From the NCBI RefSeq assembly GCF_021228125.1, contig NZ_JAJQQS010000013.1, forward strand, positions 1 to 64,000: DNA of 64,000 nucleotides, read 5' to 3'. Below the pieces are notes generated by a model. That model made no database searches. It saw nothing but the letters and a program-made list of their open reading frames with translations, and was not told the DNA's origin. Below, one piece after another: positions 59,350 to 64,000 of the stretch. Positions within the stretch are counted from its first letter, which is position 1. The number at the start of each line of letters is the position of its first letter. Source of the DNA: Streptomyces albireticuli (GTDB lineage: Bacteria; Actinomycetota; Actinomycetes; Streptomycetales; Streptomycetaceae). The translations under genes and the position numbers were made by a program.

Positions 59350-61845
59350 GTGGCCAGTGAGTTCAGCACGCTGTTACGGCGGCTGCGGCACAACGCGGGA
59401 ATGACCCAGGAGACCTTGGCGGAGCGCGCGGGCGTGGGTGTGCGCACCGTCCGCGGGCTGGAGACCGGTGAGCGCGCCGACCCCAGGGTGACCACGGTGC
59501 GGCTGCTGGCCGACGCGCTCGGGCTGAAACCGGCCGAGCGCGAAGACCTGTTGGCGGCGGCCGTCCACCGGGGCGGGCACACGGTGCGGCAGGAGGACCC
59601 GGCCGAGCACGCGGTGCGGCCGGACGATCCGCCCGGGCACACGATCCGGCCCGACGGCCCGGCCGGGCGCGCGCCCACGCCTGACGATCCGCCCGGGCAC
59701 GCGACCCGGCCGGGCGACGCGGCCGACGGAGGAGACGCGGGCGATCCGGCCGGCCGCGCCGGACCGGCCTCCGGGCCGCCCGCTTCGGTGTTGCACGACA
59801 CCCTGGCGGGCGTGGCCGAGCAACTCGCCCACGCGGTGGCCGCGCGCTGGCAGCGCGAGGAGGAGCAGCGGCAGGTGCACGATCCGTACCCGCTGCCGGT
59901 GCACTGGCGGCCGGCTCCCGAGGAGCTCACCGATCACTGGGCCAACATCCGGCGCCTGCCGGCCGGGGGTACGCACGGGCCGCTGGACCTCAGCGGGCGC
60001 CTGGACGAGATAGCGGGCGTGTACCGGCGGATACCCTCCGGGCGGCTGGTGGTGCTGGGCCGGCCCGGTTCCGGGAAGACGATCCTCACCATGCGGTTCG
60101 TCCTGGATTATCTGAAGTCGAGGGCACGTGCCGAGCCCGTACCCGTGATCTTCAGCATCGGCGCGTGGGATCCCACCGCCGTGACGTTCCGGGACTGGCT
60201 GACCGCGCAGCTGACCCGCGACCATCCCGGTCTCGCCGCCCCGGGGCCCGGCGGGCAGAGCCTGGCCGCCGCGCTGGTGGAGTCCGGCCGGATACTTCCC
60301 GTCCTGGACGGTTTCGACGAGATCGCCGACGGTCTGAACCGTCCCGCGCTGGAGGCGCTCAACGCCACCACCCTGCCGCTGCTGCTGACGAGCCGTCCGT
60401 CCGAGTACGCGGCGGCGGTGGCGGAGACCGACGTGCTCACGTCCGCGGCCGCGGTGGATCTGACCGATCTCACCCTGGGCGATCTGGCCGACTACCTGCC
60501 GCGCACCACGCGCAAGGCCCGCGGCGGGGACCCGGCGACGAGCGCGTGGGACCCCGTACTGAGCGAACTGCGCGAGCGGCCGCACGGCCCGGGCGGTGCC
60601 CACCTCGCCGCGGTGCTGACCACCCCGCTGATGGTCACGCTCGCCCGCGCCGTCTACAGCGACACTCCCGGCCGCGACCCGGCCTCGCTCCTGGACACCC
60701 GGCGCTTCGAGGGCCCCGAGGAGCTGGAGAACCACCTCCTCGACAACTTCATCACCACCGCCTACCGCCTCCGGCCGGGGCACCACCCGGCCGGCGGGTC
60801 GCGCCGCGGCTTCGAGCCGGAACGCGCCCGGTACTGGCTCGGCTACCTCGCCCACCACCTGGCCCGGCTCGACACTCCCAATCTGGAGTGGTGGCGGTTC
60901 GGCTCGGGGCTGCGCCGCTCCACCCGCACGCTGGTGATCGCGTGGGTGATCTGTCTGACCATCGGGTTCGTCGACTGCGCCGTCGGCGTGCTCTTCAGCC
61001 CGCTCGGGTTCCAGCTCGCGGACGGCCTGATGGTGGGGTTCCTCTCCGGGCTCACCCTCGGGGTCGCGTACTGGTTCATGGTCGCGGCCAAGGACGTGAC
61101 GGTGCCACCGGCCAACGTGGGCATGAAGATGTTCGGCAGGGCGCGGAAGGCCGCGCGGGGCACCGCCGGCCGCTTCCTGATCGGATCGCTGTTCGGTCTC
61201 GTCTTCGGCTGCGGCTACGGCTTCATGCAAGGAGTGCTCGTCGGCTTCCTCCGCCGCGTCGGGCTCCCGGCCGCCTTGCAGATCGGTCTCGACAACAGCA
61301 CCCTCTACGGGGTCGTGTTCGCGCTGGGAGCCGGCCCCACCCTCGTGCTCCTGGTCCTTCTCGAAACCCCCCTCGACATCCGGTCCGCCGTCAATCCGGT
61401 CAGTCTGCTGCGCACGAACCGCCGGACGGTCCTCGCCCAGTTCATCGTCTGGGCGACCGTCTTCGGAGTCCTGGTCGGCGTCGCGTCCGGGCTGGCGATC
61501 CGGCCCATGTCGGCGTTGCTGGGCCCGCTCGTGTGGGACGTCACGGCCTCGACCAAGCTCGGCGTCATCAGCGGGCTCGGCGGCGCGCTCGGTTATGTGC
61601 TCGGTCTGACCGCCTGGGGGCAGTGGATGGTCTTCGCCCGGATCTGGCTGCCGCTGACCGGCCGGCTGCCCTGGGCCGTCGTCGCCTTCCTCGAGGACGC
61701 CTACCGGCGGGGCGTGCTCCGTCAGGCGGGCGCGGTCTACCAGTTCCGCCACGCCCGCCTCCAGGACCATCTCGCCCGTACCTACCGGGAGTCCCTCGCT
61801 CCCCGGGAGCCGACCGGGCCACGGGACGCCGCGCCCGTCCGCTGA
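59350..61845 (+). CDS. XRE-NACHT membrane protein
   Basis: An 831-residue signalling ATPase: XRE HTH (residues 1-70, LRRLRHNAGMTQETLAERAG, TVRGLETGERADP); five tandem 10-residue linker repeats (77-126); NACHT with Walker A LGRPGSGKT near 236 and Walker B ILPVLDGFDEIAD near 317; then six or seven membrane helices from about 527 (for example LGVAYWFMVAA and LFGLVFGCGYGFMQG) and a short cytosolic tail. Such STAND proteins detect a trigger, oligomerise and act through a membrane effector; some bacterial NACHT proteins defend against phage. GTG 59350 follows GGGAGG. It is divergent from the SARP gene. Confidence 0.82.
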   Translation: MASEFSTLLRRLRHNAGMTQETLAERAGVGVRTVRGLETGERADPRVTTVRLLADALGLKPAEREDLLAAAVHRGGHTVRQEDPAEHAVRPDDPPGHTIRPDGPAGRAPTPDDPPGHATRPGDAADGGDAGDPAGRAGPASGPPASVLHDTLAGVAEQLAHAVAARWQREEEQRQVHDPYPLPVHWRPAPEELTDHWANIRRLPAGGTHGPLDLSGRLDEIAGVYRRIPSGRLVVLGRPGSGKTILTMRFVLDYLKSRARAEPVPVIFSIGAWDPTAVTFRDWLTAQLTRDHPGLAAPGPGGQSLAAALVESGRILPVLDGFDEIADGLNRPALEALNATTLPLLLTSRPSEYAAAVAETDVLTSAAAVDLTDLTLGDLADYLPRTTRKARGGDPATSAWDPVLSELRERPHGPGGAHLAAVLTTPLMVTLARAVYSDTPGRDPASLLDTRRFEGPEELENHLLDNFITTAYRLRPGHHPAGGSRRGFEPERARYWLGYLAHHLARLDTPNLEWWRFGSGLRRSTRTLVIAWVICLTIGFVDCAVGVLFSPLGFQLADGLMVGFLSGLTLGVAYWFMVAAKDVTVPPANVGMKMFGRARKAARGTAGRFLIGSLFGLVFGCGYGFMQGVLVGFLRRVGLPAALQIGLDNSTLYGVVFALGAGPTLVLLVLLETPLDIRSAVNPVSLLRTNRRTVLAQFIVWATVFGVLVGVASGLAIRPMSALLGPLVWDVTASTKLGVISGLGGALGYVLGLTAWGQWMVFARIWLPLTGRLPWAVVAFLEDAYRRGVLRQAGAVYQFRHARLQDHLARTYRESLAPREPTGPRDAAPVR
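59578..59727 (+). repeat. Five in-frame 30-bp tandem repeats within the XRE-NACHT gene
   Basis: Units of exactly 30 bp start at 59578, 59608, 59638, 59668 and 59698, and encode a decapeptide with consensus H-x-x-R-P-D-D-P-x-G (with variants). They form an acidic Pro-rich linker between the XRE and NACHT domains and may change copy number between strains. Confidence 0.85.
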
Positions 61846-61852
61846 GGGCGGC

Positions 61853-61907
61853 CCCCGCCGCGCCGCGCCGGGACCCCGGAGGTACGTCCCGGAGCGGCGC
61901 GGCGGGG
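61853..61907. terminator. Strong bidirectional terminator, 22-bp stem with one mismatch
   Basis: 61853-61874 pairs with 61886-61907 (21 of 22 positions), leaving an 11-base loop. It lies 8 bases past the XRE-NACHT stop and 25 bases before the convergent ketosynthase stop, so it should end transcripts from both sides. A short GTCAG-type tandem follows at 61920-61935. Confidence 0.8.
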
Positions 61908-61931
61908 CCGGTCAGATCGGGTCAGGTCAGG

Positions 61932-63164
61932 TCAGGCGGACCCGAACACGACCGCCGAGTTCTGGCCGCCGAACCCGAAGTTCTGCTTGACGGCGACGTT
62001 GATCGCGGCGGGTCGTCCCACGACCGGGGTGTAGTCCAGGTCGCAGCCGGGGTCGGGGTTCTCCAGGTTCGCGGTGGGCGGCACGTACTTCTCGCGCATG
62101 GCGAGCAGCACGCCGACGCTCTCCAGCACCCCGCACGCTCCGCAGGAGTGCCCGATGACCGATTTGGGCGCCGTGATGGCCACGCGCCGGGCGTGGGGGC
62201 CGAAGGCGAGCTTGATGGCCTCGGTTTCGGCCAGGTCGTTGAGCGGTGTCGAGGTTCCGTGCGCGCTCACGAGGTCGACGGCGGCGGTGTCGAGGCCGGC
62301 GTCGGCGCAGGCCAGCTCGATCGTCCTGGCCGCCACGGAGCCGTCCGCCCGGGGGGCCAGGGGGTGGTGGGCGTCGCAGGTGGACGCGGCGCCGAGCACC
62401 TCGCCGTACACGGTCGCGCCACGGCGCAGCGCCGACCGCTCGGACTCCAGCACGAGCACGGCGGCCCCTTCCGCCGGAACCATGCCGTCGCGGTCGCGGT
62501 CGAACGGCCGCGACGCGCTCGCCGCCTCGGCCGCGGGGCGCTGGGAGAGCGCGTCCAGCAGGGAGAACGACGCCAGGCACGGCAGGTCCAGCCAGCTCTC
62601 CACGCCGCCGACGAGGACCACGTCGGCGGTGCCGTCGCGCACCGCGCGCATTCCGGCTCCGATGGCGTCCGTCGAGGACGCGCAGGCGGTCGAGAGCGTG
62701 AGCACCGGGCCGGTGACGCCCAGTTCCTGGGCGACGAGTCCGGCGGCCTGGTTGGGCAGCAGGCGGAGCAGACCGAGCCGGTTCATCCGCGACCACCCGT
62801 CCCGGCGCAGTACGGTCACGAGCCGTGCGGTCTCGTCGAGTCCTCCGCCGCCGGTGCCGACGTACAGCGCTCCCGGGGGCGTACGCAGTCCCGCGTCCGC
62901 CCGTGCCTTGGCCGCGGCGGCGAACAGGAGTTGCTGGAAGCGCGAGGTGCGGCGGACCTGCTGGGCGGACATGTGGTCCCGGGGGTCGAAGTCCTTGACC
63001 ACGCCGCCGACCCGGCACGGCAGGGGCTCCTCCAGTTCCAGGGGCGAGATCGCGGGCCGGCCCGCCGACAGGGCGGCCCACAGCTCGTCCGGTGTGCCGC
63101 CCGCGCACGACTCGACGCCGATGCCGGTCACCAGCACGCGGTTGCGCGCCGCCGTGAATATCAC
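61932..63164 (-). CDS. Beta-ketoacyl-ACP synthase II-type condensing enzyme
   Basis: A 410-residue KAS I/II-type ketosynthase. Active-site Cys161 is in TLSTACASSTDAIG, and the His residues are in VSAHGTSTPLND and VIGHSCGACG with Lys in TAPKSVIG. It extends or condenses an acyl chain on a carrier. A paired chain-length factor is not seen, so it is not a classical type II PKS set from what is visible. GTG 63164 shares GTGA with the ACP stop, so both are co-translated. Confidence 0.88.
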   Translation of the reverse strand: MIFTAARNRVLVTGIGVESCAGGTPDELWAALSAGRPAISPLELEEPLPCRVGGVVKDFDPRDHMSAQQVRRTSRFQQLLFAAAAKARADAGLRTPPGALYVGTGGGGLDETARLVTVLRRDGWSRMNRLGLLRLLPNQAAGLVAQELGVTGPVLTLSTACASSTDAIGAGMRAVRDGTADVVLVGGVESWLDLPCLASFSLLDALSQRPAAEAASASRPFDRDRDGMVPAEGAAVLVLESERSALRRGATVYGEVLGAASTCDAHHPLAPRADGSVAARTIELACADAGLDTAAVDLVSAHGTSTPLNDLAETEAIKLAFGPHARRVAITAPKSVIGHSCGACGVLESVGVLLAMREKYVPPTANLENPDPGCDLDYTPVVGRPAAINVAVKQNFGFGGQNSAVVFGSA

Positions 63165-63430
63165 CGTGTCCCCGACATGGCGTCGACCACGTCCCCGACC
63201 GTATGGAGGTCGGCGATCCTGATGCTGGTGTCCGCCAGCCGGACCCCGAATTCCTGCTCCAGCACGGCGATGAGTTCGAGTGCCTCCATGGAATCGAGTC
63301 CCAGTACCGGCTGGTCGGGGTCGGCCGCGTAGAAGATGGCGGCGTCGCGGGATATCGCCGCCGGGTATTCACCCAGGTCCGGCCGGATACCCATGATGGC
63401 CCGGGTGACCACGTTCATTGCCTCGGTCAT
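63161..63430 (-). CDS. Acyl carrier protein
   Basis: An 89-residue carrier with phosphopantetheine site LGLDSMEALELIAVLEQEFG (Ser47). The segment after TEAMNVVTRAIMGIRPDL matches helix 1, and RIADLHTVGDVVDAM matches the last helix. It is coupled to the ketosynthase and is its obvious substrate carrier. ATG 63430 has GAGAGGAA upstream. A methyltransferase gene lies 25 bases upstream on the same strand. Confidence 0.88.
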   Translation of the reverse strand: MTEAMNVVTRAIMGIRPDLGEYPAAISRDAAIFYAADPDQPVLGLDSMEALELIAVLEQEFGVRLADTSIRIADLHTVGDVVDAMSGTR

Positions 63431-63454
63431 GGCGCATTCCTCTCGTGGGGTTTT

Positions 63455-64000
63455 CTATGGCCGGACGGCGGAGGACCGGACGGTGGAAGACCGGACGGCG
63501 GAAGACCGGACGGCGGAGAAGTAGACGCAGCGCCGGGTGATCGTGAAGGGGGCGCGCTCGTATTGGCTTTCCAGCGCCTCGGTGAGGAGTTCCGCGGCGA
63601 CGCGCCGGTCGATCCCGGGCAACGCGGCGGCGGCGAACATCGGTGTCGCGCACAGGGCGGCGAGGAAGCGCCGGCCGAGGGTGAACTCCCGTTCCGTGGT
63701 GACGACTCCCGTGAAGCCGCCCGCGTCGAGGGCGGTCCGGTAGTCCCCGGCGCTCCGGCGCAGCCCCGGCGGCCGGCCCGCGGCCGACCTGGCGAGCGGC
63801 AGCCCCCGCGTCCGGGCGACGCGGCGTGCGGTGCCGACCAGCTCGGCGTACAGCGGCAGGTCGGCCGTGGTCTCCGCGCCCGAGTAGAACGCCGAGTTGA
63901 AGACCAGGCGTCCGCCGCCGGTGAGGACCCGTCCGATCGCGTCGAGCGCCTCGCCGAGGTCGGGGACGAGGTGGATGCAGTTGGCCAGCACCACCGTGTC
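63455..64000 (-). CDS. SAM-dependent methyltransferase, C-terminal part (N terminus outside the window)
   Basis: At least 181 residues are visible. The frame is open to the right edge (DTVVLANCIHLVPDLG). The block LVPDLGEALDAIGRVLTGGGRLVFNSAFYSG is the class I methyltransferase motif region after the Rossmann core (motif I is beyond the edge). The last 20 residues are four copies of S-S-(A/T)-V-R encoded by 15-bp repeats, which looks like a recent extension. It is in one operon with the ACP and ketosynthase. Confidence 0.7.
   Translation of the reverse strand, partial: DTVVLANCIHLVPDLGEALDAIGRVLTGGGRLVFNSAFYSGAETTADLPLYAELVGTARRVARTRGLPLARSAAGRPPGLRRSAGDYRTALDAGGFTGVVTTEREFTLGRRFLAALCATPMFAAAALPGIDRRVAAELLTEALESQYERAPFTITRRCVYFSAVRSSAVRSSTVRSSAVRP
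63459..63518. repeat. Four 15-bp tandem repeats at the 3' end of the methyltransferase gene
   Basis: Units start at 63459, 63474, 63489 and 63504, all close to GACCGGACGGCGGAA. They encode the Ser-Ala-Val-Arg-rich C-terminal tail of the leftward methyltransferase and end a few bases before its stop codon. Confidence 0.85.

Noticed and set aside
59578..59727. CRISPR-like array
   Set aside because: The 30-bp units are contiguous, in frame and without spacers, encoding a protein linker.

Overview
The DNA is very GC-rich, coding frames end almost exclusively in G/C third positions, and many genes start with GTG. Together with SARP, LuxR-type and NACHT regulators, an IdeR/DmdR-type iron box and several natural-product genes, this points to a Streptomyces (or close relative) chromosome, probably an accessory arm region. 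No rRNA, tRNA, CRISPR array or complete insertion sequence was seen. Only the first codons of a transposase lie at the left edge.

Left part (0-8 kb): an HD-domain protein, an exported YtcJ-like amidohydrolase, and a leftward group (FAD monooxygenase, extradiol-dioxygenase-like VOC protein, AraC-type regulator) that looks like a small aromatic-ring catabolic cassette. A VOC protein and an acyltransferase follow. From 15.5 down to 7.8 kb runs a leftward six-gene operon in which every junction overlaps: large winged-helix-like regulator, membrane di-iron desaturase, O-acetylhomoserine sulfhydrylase (MetY-like), class I glutamine-amidotransferase-like hydrolase, MetX-like acyltransferase, YczE-like membrane protein. 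The joining of methionine-type enzymes to a desaturase and a private regulator suggests a specialised amino-acid pathway rather than housekeeping methionine synthesis.

Middle (16-46 kb): an MFS exporter divergent from its HxlR regulator over a perfect inverted repeat; a proline iminopeptidase; a four-gene ferric-siderophore ABC importer under an iron box; a LuxR-type regulator and an MHS-type symporter with a 1.1-kb spacer containing two perfect inverted repeats; a P450 divergent from a KAS III and an acyl carrier protein; an ABC-F resistance-type protein preceded by a 7-residue leader peptide; a secreted ricin-lectin/aerolysin-like protein; a PAP2 membrane enzyme, several secreted hydrolases and inhibitors; and a two-component flavin monooxygenase with a divergent GntR regulator and an 18-bp operator-like palindrome.

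Right part (47-64 kb): two P450s, a single-module NRPS-like protein (adenylation-carrier-reductase, no condensation domain) and a flavin-type PPOX protein form one leftward cluster. It resembles the reported guanipiperazine-type logic (two amino acids reduced to aldehydes, dimerised, then tailored by P450s). An amidinotransferase lies just upstream. Then come two PepSY proteins, a secreted serine hydrolase, a LuxR-SARP fusion regulator coupled to a DUF gene, a divergent XRE-NACHT membrane protein, and the start of another pathway (methyltransferase, acyl carrier protein, ketosynthase) that runs off the right edge.
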